From Noviherbaspirillum massiliense JC206 (GTDB lineage: Bacteria > Pseudomonadota > Gammaproteobacteria > Burkholderiales > Burkholderiaceae_D): 64,000 nucleotides of DNA. Below the pieces are notes generated by a model, which searched no databases, was not told where the DNA came from, and saw only the letters and a program-made list of their open reading frames with translations. This document shows positions 16,821 through 26,684 of the stretch, in pieces (the first letter of the stretch is position 1; each line of letters starts with the position of its first letter). The DNA lies in assembly GCF_000312045.1 (NCBI RefSeq), contig NZ_HE978634.1, positions 2,954,428 through 3,018,427 of the forward strand, in the 5' to 3' direction. Both the position numbers and the translations under genes were made by a program.

Positions 16821-19496
16821 ATGATGCCGATCTTATCCGAGCAAGAGCGGACACGCGTTGATGCGCTGCGCCAATACCATATTCTCGACACGCCAGCGGA
16901 ATCGGAGTTCGACGACCTGACGGCGCTGGCCGCGACCATTTGCAAAACGCCGGTGGCCGTCATCAGCTTGCTGGACGAAAAAAGGCAGTGGTTCAAATCC
17001 AGCATCGGCCTGGATTTTTCGGAGACGTCAAAGGAACTTGCGTTTTGTGCACACACGGTGGAGCGGCGCGATTATCTCGAGGTAGTCGACACCTTGAACG
17101 ATCCGTCGTTCTGCTCCCATGCGTTGATGCAAGCCGCTCCCTGGATACGATTTTATGCGGGGGTGCCGTTGATCACGCCGGAAGGCGTTGCACTCGGTGC
17201 CCTGTGCGTGATCGACCGGGTGCCGCGGCATTTGACGGAAGAGCAGAAGGATGGATTGTGGCGCCTGAGCCGCCAGGTGGTTTCGCTTCTGGAATTGCGG
17301 CGCTCCCTGGCGAGGCTGAACCAGACCGTGGCCGAGCGCGACGAGGCGCAAAAGGAATTGCACGGCATACAGCAAGACCTGGAAGCGCGGGTGGCGCAGC
17401 GCAGCGCGGAACTGCAGCGTGCAAACACGGCCTTGCAATCGGAAGTCGAGCAGCGCGTCGTCGAGCGCAATGTCTCCGATTTCCTCCTCAACAGCCTGCC
17501 GGACATATTTTACGTGCTCGACGAGGAAGGCCGGCTCCTGCGCTGGAATGAAAATTTCGCGCGGGTGACCGGATACAGCGCGAGCGAACTGGCGGGCGCG
17601 GACCCGCGCATGTTCTTCGACCGCACGCAGTACGACCTGTACGAGGAAAAGCGCCGGGAGCTGTATGCCCGCGGCAAGGCGCAGTTCGAGGCAGAAATCC
17701 TCACCAAGGATGGCAGGCACATCCCCTACCTGATGAGCGGCATGCGCACCCGGATCGGGGACAAGGCATACACCTCCGGCATGGGCATCGACATGACCGA
17801 GCGACGCAAGGCGGAATCGCAGCTGCGCCTGCTCAAGCGGGCCGTCGAGTCGAGCCTGAACGCAATCGTCATCGTCGACCTGCAGCAGCGCATCCAGTAC
17901 GTGAACCCGAGCTTCGAGCAGATGACCGGCTATGCCAGGTCCGAGGTGCTCGGGTCGGATTTCCGGATGCTGTTCGCGGCTGACCAGGAGCAGCCGGAAA
18001 TCGAAAACATCAACAAGGCAGTGCGCGAGCGCTGCGACGGACTCGCGCAGCTGCATGCCTACAAGAAGAATGGCGAGCGCCTGTGGATCGAGCTGGCATT
18101 TTCACCGGTGCACGGCACTGGTCACGCCTCCACCTATTTCGTGGCAGTGATCAACGACGTCACGGATGCCAAGCGCTACGAGGAACAGCTCGAATACCAG
18201 GCCAATTACGACGGGCTCACCGGCCTGGCCAACCGCAATCTGCTGCATGACCGTATCCACCAGGCGATCGCCTCCGCGCAGCGCCACGGCACCGAAGTGG
18301 CGATCATCTTCATCGATCTCGACAACTTCAAGTACGTCAACGACAGCCTCGGCCACAACATGGGCGACCTGCTGCTCAAGCAAGTTGCGGCGCGCCTGCA
18401 GAAATGCGTGCGCGAAGGCGACACCATCGCCCGCCATGGCGGCGATGAATTCGTGCTGGTGCTGGCCGGGCATCTGAACGCCGACAATTTTTCGATCTGG
18501 ATGGATCGCCTGCTGAAGAATTTCAAACAACCCTTTTCCGTGGCCGACCATCAGCTGTTCGTCACCTGCAGCATCGGCGTCAGCTTGTATCCGAAGGATG
18601 GCCTGTCTGCCGACGCCCTGCTCAAGAGCGCCGACATTGCCATGTACCGCGCCAAGGAAACCGGGCGCAACAACTACAAGTTCTTCAGCTCTTCCATGAA
18701 TGAACGCATGTCGCAGCGTTTGGGACTCGAAACCAGGCTGCGCCACGCGCTCGACCGCGACGAGTTCATCCTGTTCTACCAGCCGCAGGTCAGGGTGGAT
18801 GACGGCAGGATCGTCGGCTTCGAAGCCTTGCTGCGCTGGCTCGATCCCGCCAAGGGCCTGGTCACCCCGGACGGATTCATCGAAGTCGCCGAAGAGACCG
18901 GGCTGATCGTGCCCATCGGGGAATGGGTGCTCGATACCGCATGCCGGCAACTGAAGGTCTTGCAGGCTGCGGGCGGCGCGGGCTGCTCGGTATCGGTCAA
19001 CCTGTCGGCGCGGCAGTTCGATTCGGAATCGCTGCTGCATTCGGTACGGGCATCGCTGAGGAATTCGGGGATCAAGCCGCATGACCTGAAGCTGGAAGTC
19101 ACTGAAAGCACGGTCATGAGCGACCCGGATGCGACCGACCTGATCCTGAGCGAGCTGAAGGAAATGGGCTGCCCGGTCGCGATCGACGATTTCGGCGTCG
19201 GCTATTCCAGCCTGAGCTATCTGCAGCGCTTCCCGGTGGACCAGCTGAAGATCGACCGCTCCTTCGTCCAGCACATCGGGGTCCGTCACGACGACGGCCT
19301 GATCGCGCAGGCCATCATCTCGCTCGGTCACAGCCTCGGCCTAACGGTGGTCGCGGAAGGCGTGTCCGACCCGCGCCAGTTCGCCTTCCTGCGCGAGAGC
19401 CATTGCGACGAATTCCAGGGCCACCTGTTCAGCGAGCCGGTCGGCATCGACGTCCTGCGCGACATGCTGGCAAGCGGGAAATCCCTGCAAGCCTGA
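16821..19496 (+). CDS. GAF-PAS-PAS-GGDEF-EAL c-di-GMP enzyme
   Basis: 891 residues, apparently cytoplasmic. An N-terminal GAF domain (about 20-165) is followed by a coiled coil (about 170-215), two PAS domains (about 220-335 and 340-460), a GGDEF domain with intact GGDEF at 540-544 and an EAL domain with EAL at 668-670. Both catalytic signatures are present, so it could make and degrade c-di-GMP, with activity set by the sensory domains. The lack of membrane segments suggests an intracellular signal. It precedes a second GGDEF-EAL gene on the same strand by about 200 bases. Confidence 0.92.
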   Translation: MMPILSEQERTRVDALRQYHILDTPAESEFDDLTALAATICKTPVAVISLLDEKRQWFKSSIGLDFSETSKELAFCAHTVERRDYLEVVDTLNDPSFCSHALMQAAPWIRFYAGVPLITPEGVALGALCVIDRVPRHLTEEQKDGLWRLSRQVVSLLELRRSLARLNQTVAERDEAQKELHGIQQDLEARVAQRSAELQRANTALQSEVEQRVVERNVSDFLLNSLPDIFYVLDEEGRLLRWNENFARVTGYSASELAGADPRMFFDRTQYDLYEEKRRELYARGKAQFEAEILTKDGRHIPYLMSGMRTRIGDKAYTSGMGIDMTERRKAESQLRLLKRAVESSLNAIVIVDLQQRIQYVNPSFEQMTGYARSEVLGSDFRMLFAADQEQPEIENINKAVRERCDGLAQLHAYKKNGERLWIELAFSPVHGTGHASTYFVAVINDVTDAKRYEEQLEYQANYDGLTGLANRNLLHDRIHQAIASAQRHGTEVAIIFIDLDNFKYVNDSLGHNMGDLLLKQVAARLQKCVREGDTIARHGGDEFVLVLAGHLNADNFSIWMDRLLKNFKQPFSVADHQLFVTCSIGVSLYPKDGLSADALLKSADIAMYRAKETGRNNYKFFSSSMNERMSQRLGLETRLRHALDRDEFILFYQPQVRVDDGRIVGFEALLRWLDPAKGLVTPDGFIEVAEETGLIVPIGEWVLDTACRQLKVLQAAGGAGCSVSVNLSARQFDSESLLHSVRASLRNSGIKPHDLKLEVTESTVMSDPDATDLILSELKEMGCPVAIDDFGVGYSSLSYLQRFPVDQLKIDRSFVQHIGVRHDDGLIAQAIISLGHSLGLTVVAEGVSDPRQFAFLRESHCDEFQGHLFSEPVGIDVLRDMLASGKSLQA

Positions 19497-19700
19497 CCGG
19501 CAAGTGCATCCGGCCCCTCACCTCCCGGGCCGGCAGGACTCGCGAATGCACTATCTGGATGCCGGCCTGCCGCGGACGCCCTCGCCAGCCGCCATGTCGG
19601 CCAGCGAAATTTTTTTTATTAGATCTAAAGAAAGCAGCTCCGCTGCCGTTACCGGGATACCTCGTCCTGCATCCGGACGAATCCAACCTGGGGAAACACC

Positions 19701-21830
19701 TTGTCTTACCTGAGCGGCACTTACGAGAGCGGATTGGTCGTTCTGTCAATCATCGTCGCATCCCTTGCCGCCTATGCCGGCCTGGAACTGGCGCAGCGCG
19801 TCACGCTTGCGCGGGAACGGGCTGCCGGCCTCTGGCTGGCCGGCGGCGCATTCTCCATGGGCCTCGGCATCTGGTCGATGCACTTCGTCGGGATGCTCGC
19901 ATTCAGCCTGCCGATCCGGATCAGTTACGACATCCTGCTCACCCTGCTTTCCCTGCTGATTTCGGTCGCGGTTTCCGGCTTCGCCTTATTCCTCGTGAGT
20001 CGGCCCCGGGTCGGCGCGGCAAGCCTTTGCGCCGGCGGCACGCTGATGGGCCTGGGCATCAGCGCGATGCACTATGCCGGCATGGCCGCCATGCGCATGC
20101 AGCCGGGCATTGCCTATGATCCGATGCTGTTCGCCGCATCGATCCTGGTTGCGATTGTGGTTTCCATCGCGGGGCTGTGGCTGGCGACCACGCTGAGGAA
20201 GGACGACTCGCGCATGGCACTGGCGAAAAAAGCCGGTAGCGCGGTCCTGATCGGGCTGGCGATCTGCGCCATGCACTATACCGGCATGGCCGCCGCCAAT
20301 TTTGCCGACGGCAGCATCTGTACCGTCCAGGGCGGCGTCGACAGCACCTGGCTGGCCGTCACCATCAGCCTGGCGACCATCGGCATTCTCGTCATTACCC
20401 TGCTGCTGTCGGCGGCGGATTCTCGGCTCGCATCCCGCACTGCCGGGCTGACCCGTTCGCTGCGGCATGCGAATGAACGGCTGCATCATCTCGCGCTCCA
20501 TGACGGCCTGACCAGGCTGCCGAACCGGACGCTGCTGGAAGACCGCATCATCCAGGCCATCTCATCCGCGCAACGCTCGGGAAAGCCCTTTTCGGTGATG
20601 TTCCTCGATCTCGACCGGTTCAAAACCATCAACGATTCGCTCGGCCACCATTACGGCGACAAGCTGCTGCAGGCGGTGGCGCAGCGCCTTACGGCCATTC
20701 TGCGCTCGGAAGACACGGTAGCCCGGATCGGCGGCGATGAATTCGTCGTGGTGCTCAGGGAAATGGCGGAGGCGCAGGCCGCCGCCCATATCGCGGAAAA
20801 GATCCTGACCGCCCTGGCACGGCCCTTCTCCATCGAAGGCCAGGAACAGAACATCAGCTCCAGCATCGGCATCAGCATCTATCCGGATGACGGAACGGAC
20901 CTGCGCGCGCTCATGATGCATGCCGACAGCGCGATGTATCACGCCAAGAACATGGGGCGCAACAATTACCAGTTCTTTACAAAGGAGATGAATGCCGCTG
21001 CGGCCATGCGGCTGGAGATGGAGAAAAGCCTGCGTCACGCCCTCGAGAATGGCGAATTCGAGCTCCACTACCAGCCCAAGGTCAGCACCGCGTCCGGGGA
21101 AATCGTTGCAATGGAAGCGTTGGTGCGCTGGCGCCATCCGCAGAAGGGACTGGTGTCGCCGGCCGAATTCATTCCCCTGGCCGAAGACATGGGCCTGATC
21201 ATTCCACTCGGTGCATGGGTGCTGTCGACCGCCTGCCGCCAGAACCGGCAATGGCAACTCTCCGGCCTGCCGCGCCTGCGCGTCGCGGTCAACCTGTCGG
21301 CAGTCCAGTTCCGGCAGAAAGACCTGGTCGAGTTCATTGCGCAGGTCCTGGAAGACACCGGGCTGGAAGCAAGCTGTCTGGAGCTTGAAGTGACCGAGAG
21401 CACCGTCATGCAGGATGCGGAAGAGGCGGCGCTGATCCTGGAGCGGCTGCACGCGAAGGGCATCCACATTTCCATCGACGATTTCGGCACCGGCTATTCC
21501 AGCCTGAGCTACCTGAAGCGCTTCCATCTCGACAGCCTGAAGATCGACCGCTCCTTCGTGCGCGACATCAGCTCGGATCCGGACGATGCCGCCATCGTCA
21601 AATCGGTGATTGCGCTTGCGCACAGCCTGAGGCTGCGGGTGATCGCGGAAGGAGTGGAAACCGGCGAACAACTCGCCTTCCTGCGCACGCTCGGATGCGA
21701 CGAATACCAGGGCTATTACCGCAGCCGCCCGCTGCCCGCGCAGGAATTCGAGCGGCTGCTGCGGCAATCCATGGGCCTGGCGGCGGACACTCCGGATAGT
21801 CGACACATTGGGGCGCCGAGCCCTGCCTGA
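19701..21830 (+). CDS. MHYT-GGDEF-EAL c-di-GMP enzyme, TTG start
   Basis: 709 residues. The first 240 carry seven hydrophobic segments with the MHYT repeats WSMHFVGM, SAMHYAGM and CAMHYTGM, a membrane sensor proposed to bind copper and sense O2, CO or NO. GGDEF is intact at 344-348 and EAL at 472-474. The frame begins at TTG 19701, preceded at good spacing by GGGGAAA; the sequence after it (SGTYESGLVVLSI) matches the normal MHYT-protein start, so TTG is the likely initiator. It probably tunes c-di-GMP in response to respiratory conditions. Confidence 0.9.
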   Translation: MSYLSGTYESGLVVLSIIVASLAAYAGLELAQRVTLARERAAGLWLAGGAFSMGLGIWSMHFVGMLAFSLPIRISYDILLTLLSLLISVAVSGFALFLVSRPRVGAASLCAGGTLMGLGISAMHYAGMAAMRMQPGIAYDPMLFAASILVAIVVSIAGLWLATTLRKDDSRMALAKKAGSAVLIGLAICAMHYTGMAAANFADGSICTVQGGVDSTWLAVTISLATIGILVITLLLSAADSRLASRTAGLTRSLRHANERLHHLALHDGLTRLPNRTLLEDRIIQAISSAQRSGKPFSVMFLDLDRFKTINDSLGHHYGDKLLQAVAQRLTAILRSEDTVARIGGDEFVVVLREMAEAQAAAHIAEKILTALARPFSIEGQEQNISSSIGISIYPDDGTDLRALMMHADSAMYHAKNMGRNNYQFFTKEMNAAAAMRLEMEKSLRHALENGEFELHYQPKVSTASGEIVAMEALVRWRHPQKGLVSPAEFIPLAEDMGLIIPLGAWVLSTACRQNRQWQLSGLPRLRVAVNLSAVQFRQKDLVEFIAQVLEDTGLEASCLELEVTESTVMQDAEEAALILERLHAKGIHISIDDFGTGYSSLSYLKRFHLDSLKIDRSFVRDISSDPDDAAIVKSVIALAHSLRLRVIAEGVETGEQLAFLRTLGCDEYQGYYRSRPLPAQEFERLLRQSMGLAADTPDSRHIGAPSPA

Positions 21831-21939
21831 CACGATCTGAGCTTGCGCAAACCGGGTGATCCGATTCCGGGCGGAATCCGGGGCCCTTTGCTAATCTGTG
21901 CCCTTATTCCCCACGACACAGAGACCAAAGGAGACCACC

Positions 21940-22344
21940 GTGACCAGCCTCGACTCGATCCAGGAATTGCTCGCCCCCCTGTTCCCCGGCATGCTCGGCA
22001 TGCAGCTGACCGAAGCCACGCCCGAGCGCGTGAGCGCCACGCTCAAGGTACGGCCGGAATTGTGCACCGTCGGCGGCATCCTCCATGGCGGTGCCATCAT
22101 GGCGTTCGCCGATACGCTGGGCGCGGTCGGCACCTTCGTGAATCTGCCGCAAGGGAAGCGCACCACCACCATCGAATCCAGCACCAAGTTCATGGGCGCC
22201 GCGCCCTCCGGTTCCACCGTCACCGGCGAGTCCATCGCCCTGCATCGCGGCCAGACCACCATGGTCTGGCAGACCTCCATCAAATCCGAATCGGGCAAGC
22301 TGTGCGCGGTCGTGACGCAGACCCAGCTGGTGCTCGGGAACTGA
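21940..22344 (+). CDS. PaaI-family hotdog thioesterase
   Basis: 134 residues initiated at GTG 21940, six bases after AAAGGAG. The hotdog-fold signature is GGILHGGAIMAFADTLGAVG (about residues 44-63), in which HGG and the acidic residue of the following helix are typical of PaaI-type acyl-CoA thioesterases; TIESSTKFMGAAPSG follows. It would hydrolyse acyl- or aryl-acyl-CoA in the cytoplasm. It converges on the MFS gene with a 15-bp gap. Confidence 0.88.
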   Translation: MTSLDSIQELLAPLFPGMLGMQLTEATPERVSATLKVRPELCTVGGILHGGAIMAFADTLGAVGTFVNLPQGKRTTTIESSTKFMGAAPSGSTVTGESIALHRGQTTMVWQTSIKSESGKLCAVVTQTQLVLGN

Positions 22345-22359
22345 CGCTCCGGGCGCGCA

Positions 22360-23586
22360 TCAGTCCTGCGCCACCTTCAGTTCCGCCTCTTCCTGCGGCA
22401 CTTTGACCGCCGCCAGGTAAGACCACAGGGAAGCCAGCGACACCACCAGCAGCATGGCCAGCAGCCAGCGCGGCGATGGCGTGGCTTCGACGAAGGCGGC
22501 GACCGCGAGCGGCCCGATCGCCTTGGCGGCCAGCGACGGTCCGGCGAGCGCGCCGGAAATCGCGCCATAGTTCTGGCGGCCGAACAGCGCCTGCGGCACG
22601 GTGCCGCGCACGATGGTCAGTACGCCATTGCTCACGCCGTACAGCATGCAGAACGCGGCCGCCGCCGCCTGATGCTGCCCCAGGAAAATCACGGTCAGCA
22701 GGGCCGCCGGCAGGATGGCAAAGGTCAACTTGCCCACGGCCTGCGGCCGCACGCGCGAGGCGAAAGCCATTTCGGCAATGCGCCCGGCCACCTGCATCGG
22801 CCCGATCAGGGTCGCCATGAACACCGACGCGGCAAGCGGATGGCCGAAGCGCTGCAGGGTCGGGATCAGGTGCACCGACAGCGCCGCGAAGATGAAGGTA
22901 TTGGCGGCGAAGGCGAAGGCAAGCTTCCAGAAGACGGGATGACGGACCGCTTCCTGCAGGGTGTAGTTGCGCGCGATGGATTCCGCCGCGCGCGCGACGA
23001 CCCTGCGTGCGCTGGCCGGCAGCAGTGCATGCAGCGGCGCGCACAGCAGCAGATGCGCGGCGGCGTAGATGAGGCAGGTCTCGCGCCAGCCGAAGTGATG
23101 CTTGAGCATCAGCGTCAGCGGCCAGAACACGGTGCTGGCGAGTCCGCCGGACAGGGTCACGATGGAAATGCCCTGGCGCGCATCGTGCACGAATTCACGG
23201 TTGATGGTGGCGAAGGCGGCTTCATACAGCACCATCGCCATGGCCAGGCCGAGCAGGGTCCATGCCGCGACATAGCCGGCAAGGGAATGCGTCATGCCGA
23301 GCGTGACCATCCCGGCGCCGGCCAGCAGGGAGCCGGTGCCCATCACCGGCCGCCCGCCGTAGCGGTCCAGCAGGATGCCGGCCGGCGTCGAAGCCAGCCC
23401 GGCGATCAGCAGGCTCCACGAAAACGCGCCGAAGATGACTTCGGTGCGCCAGCCGAATTCGCGCTGCATGTCGGCGGCAAGGAGAGCGAAGGCGTAATAA
23501 AGCGAACCCCAGGACACGACCTGGGTGAAGGAAAGAATGCCGATGATGCTGCGGCGCTGGGCGAGGCTCTGGCTGGGTGTATTCAT
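22360..23586 (-). CDS. MFS transporter
   Basis: 408 residues with about twelve membrane segments and the MFS loop motif ILLDRYGGRP between helices 2 and 3. The N-terminus (IIGILSFTQVVSWGSLYYAFALL) resembles the monocarboxylate-type MFS subgroup. It is an inner-membrane secondary transporter, substrate unknown. The VOC-family gene lies 52 bases upstream on the same strand and may be co-transcribed. Confidence 0.87.
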   Translation of the reverse strand: MNTPSQSLAQRRSIIGILSFTQVVSWGSLYYAFALLAADMQREFGWRTEVIFGAFSWSLLIAGLASTPAGILLDRYGGRPVMGTGSLLAGAGMVTLGMTHSLAGYVAAWTLLGLAMAMVLYEAAFATINREFVHDARQGISIVTLSGGLASTVFWPLTLMLKHHFGWRETCLIYAAAHLLLCAPLHALLPASARRVVARAAESIARNYTLQEAVRHPVFWKLAFAFAANTFIFAALSVHLIPTLQRFGHPLAASVFMATLIGPMQVAGRIAEMAFASRVRPQAVGKLTFAILPAALLTVIFLGQHQAAAAAFCMLYGVSNGVLTIVRGTVPQALFGRQNYGAISGALAGPSLAAKAIGPLAVAAFVEATPSPRWLLAMLLVVSLASLWSYLAAVKVPQEEAELKVAQD

Positions 23587-23638
23587 GCAGGTGGGGCCGG
23601 CAGGATGCTACTGCATCCCGCCTTGGTTCATGGATCGG

Positions 23639-24049
23639 TCAGCCCTGGACGTATTCCGCCACTTCGATCAGGTTGCCGTCCGGGTCGCGGAAGTAGATGG
23701 AGCGCAGCGGCCCCAGCGCGCCGCGCCGCGGCACCGGGCCGGCTTCGATGGCAATGCCCTGCTCCTGCAGATGCGCCAGCACCTGGTCGACCGGCACCGA
23801 CGCGATCAGGCAGAAATCGCCCGCACCGAAGGTGGGCGCGACCGCCTTGGTCGGCGTATCTGTGCCGCGGTCCTGCAGGTTGATCTTCTGGTTTCCAAAC
23901 CGCAATGCATGCCGCGGCTGCCCTTCCGGTCCGCGGAAGAATTCGCGCTCGAAGCCGAGTGCCCGCTCGTAAAACACGGTCGTCGCTTCGATGTCCTTGA
24001 CGGTCAGGACGATGTGATCCAGCCGGTCGGCCAGCAGTTTCGTTGCCAT
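23639..24049 (-). CDS. VOC-family (glyoxalase/dioxygenase-like) protein
   Basis: 136 residues with two beta-alpha-beta-beta-beta units: DRLDHIVLTVKDIEATTVFYERALGF at the N-terminus and SIYFRDPDGNLIEVAEY at the C-terminus, the latter carrying the glutamate metal ligand. Two ATGs lie nine bases apart (24058 and 24049); GGAG is ten bases from the second but only one from the first, so 24049 is preferred. VOC proteins bind divalent metal and act as glyoxalases, dioxygenases or resistance proteins. Here the substrate is unknown. Confidence 0.84.
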   Translation of the reverse strand: MATKLLADRLDHIVLTVKDIEATTVFYERALGFEREFFRGPEGQPRHALRFGNQKINLQDRGTDTPTKAVAPTFGAGDFCLIASVPVDQVLAHLQEQGIAIEAGPVPRRGALGPLRSIYFRDPDGNLIEVAEYVQG

Positions 24050-24202
24050 GCTTGTCATGCTCCTCGTTGATGGAGTCCGCCTTTGCCTGGTGTCCCGGCA
24101 GGCGCCTCTGGTGGTGAAAATTTTCGACCCGCCTGTTGCGATGCCGCTTCCCGGATGCGGACAGGAAAACGGAACAACTAACATATTGCCACTTTTGCCA
24201 TT

Positions 24203-24274
24203 TTCCTACCGTTGTAGGAATTTTCCGAGTTTTTATTGCGCATGCTCAAGCATTGCCAGTCGGTTTTTTCCTAC
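24203..24274. promoter_or_regulatory. Three TTCCTAC sites upstream of a small gene
   Basis: TTCCTAC (24203-24209) and GTAGGAA (24214-24220) form a 7-bp inverted repeat with a 4-base gap. A third TTCCTAC lies at 24268-24274, 40 bases before the ATG at 24314. The inverted pair plus a direct half-site looks like a regulator-binding region or a short hairpin. The cognate factor is unknown. Confidence 0.45.
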
Positions 24275-24313
24275 ATTTACTCCAAGGAATTTCTTATTCA
24301 AGGGAGCGCACAA

Positions 24314-24526
24314 ATGCAGAATGCACTGAACACCGAAGTCATGATTGAAGCCATGGTCGATGCCGCCTGCCCGGAGGATGCAAGCAGCCGCGAAAAGCAT
24401 ATCTACCGCCAGATGCTGATGAGCCTGGTCCGCCTTGCCAAGTCCGAGCATGCTGCGGAAATGAAGAAGCATGCCGAACGGCTTGTCAGCGTGGAAACGC
24501 CAGCGGCAATCGAAATGGCAGCCTGA
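24314..24526 (+). CDS. Small hypothetical protein
   Basis: 70 residues, soluble, mostly helical by composition, beginning MQNALNTEVMIEAMVDAAC with no signal peptide. AAGGGAG lies eight bases upstream of ATG 24314, which supports this start over the frame opening at 24236. No known family is recognised. It stands alone behind the TTCCTAC sites and converges on the NTF2-like gene. Confidence 0.65.
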   Translation: MQNALNTEVMIEAMVDAACPEDASSREKHIYRQMLMSLVRLAKSEHAAEMKKHAERLVSVETPAAIEMAA

Positions 24527-24577
24527 GCGAGCCGGACCCGATGCCGCTCCTCCGCTCCGGCACGAGGGCAAAGCCTG

Positions 24578-24958
24578 TCAGAACATGCCGTGTTCATTGG
24601 GCGAGTTCTCGGGCAGCGCCTGCCCGACATCCCACATCTCGGCGATGCGTCCACCCTCGAAGCGGAACAGGTGCACCACCGCTGCGCCTCGGTCGGACGG
24701 GTTCTGCCTGACACGGGAATGCACCACCACCAGGCTGCCGTCCTGCAGCGCGCGCTGGACTTCGAAAGTCTTGCCCGGATTTTTCGCAGCGCTTTCCTCC
24801 ATCGCCGCCATCAGCGATTCGGCATCCCCGGGGAAGTAGGGATTGTGATGGCGGAAGCCGGGGGCGATGTACTTGTCGTAGGCCTCGCGCACCTTACCGG
24901 AAGCGACGAGGCGGAGGAAAGTGATGGCGATGTCTTTGGGAATGGCGGGTTCGTTCAT
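24578..24958 (-). CDS. SnoaL/NTF2-like protein
   Basis: 126 residues with the cone-shaped NTF2/SnoaL fold pattern: an N-terminal helix (AITFLRLVASGKVREAYDKYIAPGFRHHNP), then strands VHLFRFEGGRIAEMWDVGQ. Members are either small enzymes (isomerases, cyclases) or ligand-binding proteins. No partner gene suggests a substrate. It marks the left border of a stretch with lower GC content. Confidence 0.83.
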   Translation of the reverse strand: MNEPAIPKDIAITFLRLVASGKVREAYDKYIAPGFRHHNPYFPGDAESLMAAMEESAAKNPGKTFEVQRALQDGSLVVVHSRVRQNPSDRGAAVVHLFRFEGGRIAEMWDVGQALPENSPNEHGMF

Positions 24959-25039
24959 GAGCGCTCGCTTATTTGATTGGCAAAACCACGTCAGTATTGA
25001 GCGATGATCAAAAGGGTTGCGTCGAGCTTATCGTGTTCA

Positions 25040-25474
25040 TCAGTAGCCTCTTTGATTGGCTCTGAAAAACAGTTTTGCTCCAGTGTAGGTTAAGCAGATT
25101 CCAGCCAAAGCAGCAGCGATGCCGATTTCAGTACAGTACCCATGAGATTGGAAGAACCTCGCAATCTCGTTTCGCAATCTGTACGGTCGGCTGGACAAAA
25201 AACCATCGCAGGAATTCGCTAGCGCTGCATGAATGCCTGCTTGCGCGATGAAAACGCCGGCGGAAACAGTGAGCAGGGTTACTCCGAAATCTCTGCATTT
25301 GGCATTAATGACGTTCCGCTCAAAATAGGCCCCGTACCAGATTAATAGAAGCCCGACGAGCGCAATATTAAATGCGGCTATCGCAGGAATTTTAGAAATC
25401 GGATTCGTCGTCATGGCTGCGATATTGATGAGTACGCCCATCAACGTGATGAAGGCGAGAAAAAGCCACTTCAT
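25040..25474 (-). CDS. Hypothetical membrane protein
   Basis: About 144 residues starting MKWLFLAFITLMGVLINIAAM, with four hydrophobic segments (residues about 3-21, 30-47, 60-80 and 118-135). The frame opens further upstream at a TTG (25516), but the ATG at 25474 gives a more natural membrane N-terminus. Base and codon use are noticeably more AT-rich than in the flanking genes. No family is recognised. The SUKH gene lies 118 bases upstream on the same strand. Confidence 0.6.
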   Translation of the reverse strand: MKWLFLAFITLMGVLINIAAMTTNPISKIPAIAAFNIALVGLLLIWYGAYFERNVINAKCRDFGVTLLTVSAGVFIAQAGIHAALANSCDGFLSSRPYRLRNEIARFFQSHGYCTEIGIAAALAGICLTYTGAKLFFRANQRGY

Positions 25475-25591
25475 TTCGTCGTGACTCTCATTATTTTTGA
25501 CGCCTTGTTTGACCAACGAAGACGTCTGTGTCGAATGTTGTGTTAGAAGTCATCAAATTACATTCTCTCTTGCTTCGATGTTCTTGCTCAT

Positions 25592-26131
25592 TCAACTATT
25601 CTTATTCAGTTCTTCAGCTCGCAACTTCTTCATTTCCCGCAAGCGGCTTTGAAATTCCGCATATCGCTCTGGATCACGCTCCCGGAATTGCGTCATATGC
25701 TGATCCTCAGAGGTCATGCACTTCACAAACTCAGAGAAATCATGTGCGATCAGGGTGAAAACGCCAGGTGCACTAGCTTCTTCATGGTCAAGAAAGTAAA
25801 TCGCTCCAGCCCCTTCACCCTGAAGCTTTATAAGGAAGTGGTTGCCGAAGGCGTCATCACATATCCCTAAGTAATCAAGACTGAAGCTGGCCGATCTTTC
25901 TATGGAAAGTCTTGAATAAATAGGTCCTTTATGTAATCCATACATATGATGAATCCGGGTAGCATCGTCAGAAAGAGGAACGATGTCGTTCTTGAACTTC
26001 CCACCATTAAACCGCATAAGATAATCCCTATAGGACATGGGGAGTGGGCCGCCCAATGCTCTCTCAAATGCATCTAACTCGGCCATGTCCAATGCGCCAT
26101 GTGGATTAGCTGTGACTACAACGTTTTCCAT
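25592..26131 (-). CDS. SMI1/KNR4 (SUKH) family protein, likely immunity protein
   Basis: 179 residues from the ATG at 26131, eight bases after GGA in AAGGAAAAA. The SUKH pattern is visible: ELDAFERALGGPLPMSYRDYLMRFNGG, then LDYLGICDDAFGNHFLIKL and AIYFLDHEEASAP. In bacteria SUKH proteins are commonly immunity partners of secreted or contact-dependent toxins, sometimes encoded as orphans. No toxin gene is in this window. Lower GC than the flanks supports acquisition by transfer. Confidence 0.82.
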   Translation of the reverse strand: MENVVVTANPHGALDMAELDAFERALGGPLPMSYRDYLMRFNGGKFKNDIVPLSDDATRIHHMYGLHKGPIYSRLSIERSASFSLDYLGICDDAFGNHFLIKLQGEGAGAIYFLDHEEASAPGVFTLIAHDFSEFVKCMTSEDQHMTQFRERDPERYAEFQSRLREMKKLRAEELNKNS

Positions 26132-26287
26132 GCCATTTTTCCTTGCTGCATCCTCAATTCGCACCGCACTTCGTGTGACTTCTAACACCTGACATCAAGC
26201 GCCGCTGAAGACCGCCGCGTGGATGGAAATATCAGGCCTCAGGACGACTTCAGGTGGCACGCGGCCAATTGAAATTTCACCTCTTCT

Positions 26288-26563
26288 CTACTGCTTGCTG
26301 AAATAGCCGCGCTCGCACCAGTACCTGACGGTTACGCCCGGCTGAGCTTGAAACAAGGCTTTCGCTACTTCGCAGTTGTCTCTGTTGTATTCAGCTCCAT
26401 CCGAGCTATCGAAGGTTGTGACATGCACGCGTCACTTTTCGCCACCCACAACTGCACTGCTTCTATAGAGCGTGTAAACAAACTTCGAATCAAGTCGAAC
26501 CGATTCTGCGGCAATAGCTGACGCGGTTGTCACTGCCAATAACGCGCTTAAGGTACACCGCAT
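26288..26563 (-). pseudogene. Small secreted protein interrupted by an in-frame TGA
   Basis: Reading from ATG 26563, preceded by AGGGGAG, gives a signal peptide (MRCTLSALLAVTTASAIAAES) and 43 codons, then TGA at 26434-26432. The same frame continues without another stop for 47 codons to TAG at 26288-26290, through RVHVTTFDSSDGAEYNRDNC and QPGVTVRYWCERGYF. The downstream half looks like the normal continuation of a roughly 90-residue secreted protein. A TGG-to-TGA or CGA-to-TGA change would explain it; recoding is less likely. Confidence 0.72.
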
Positions 26564-26684
26564 ATGCTCCCCTGTGGCCTAACTGTTTAGTTGCACGTCA
26601 CCATCTGTACGGTATGCACGATACACTGTCCGGCACCAGTTAAGGACAGCCGACAATGCTCGCCCAAGTCACAACAACAAACGC

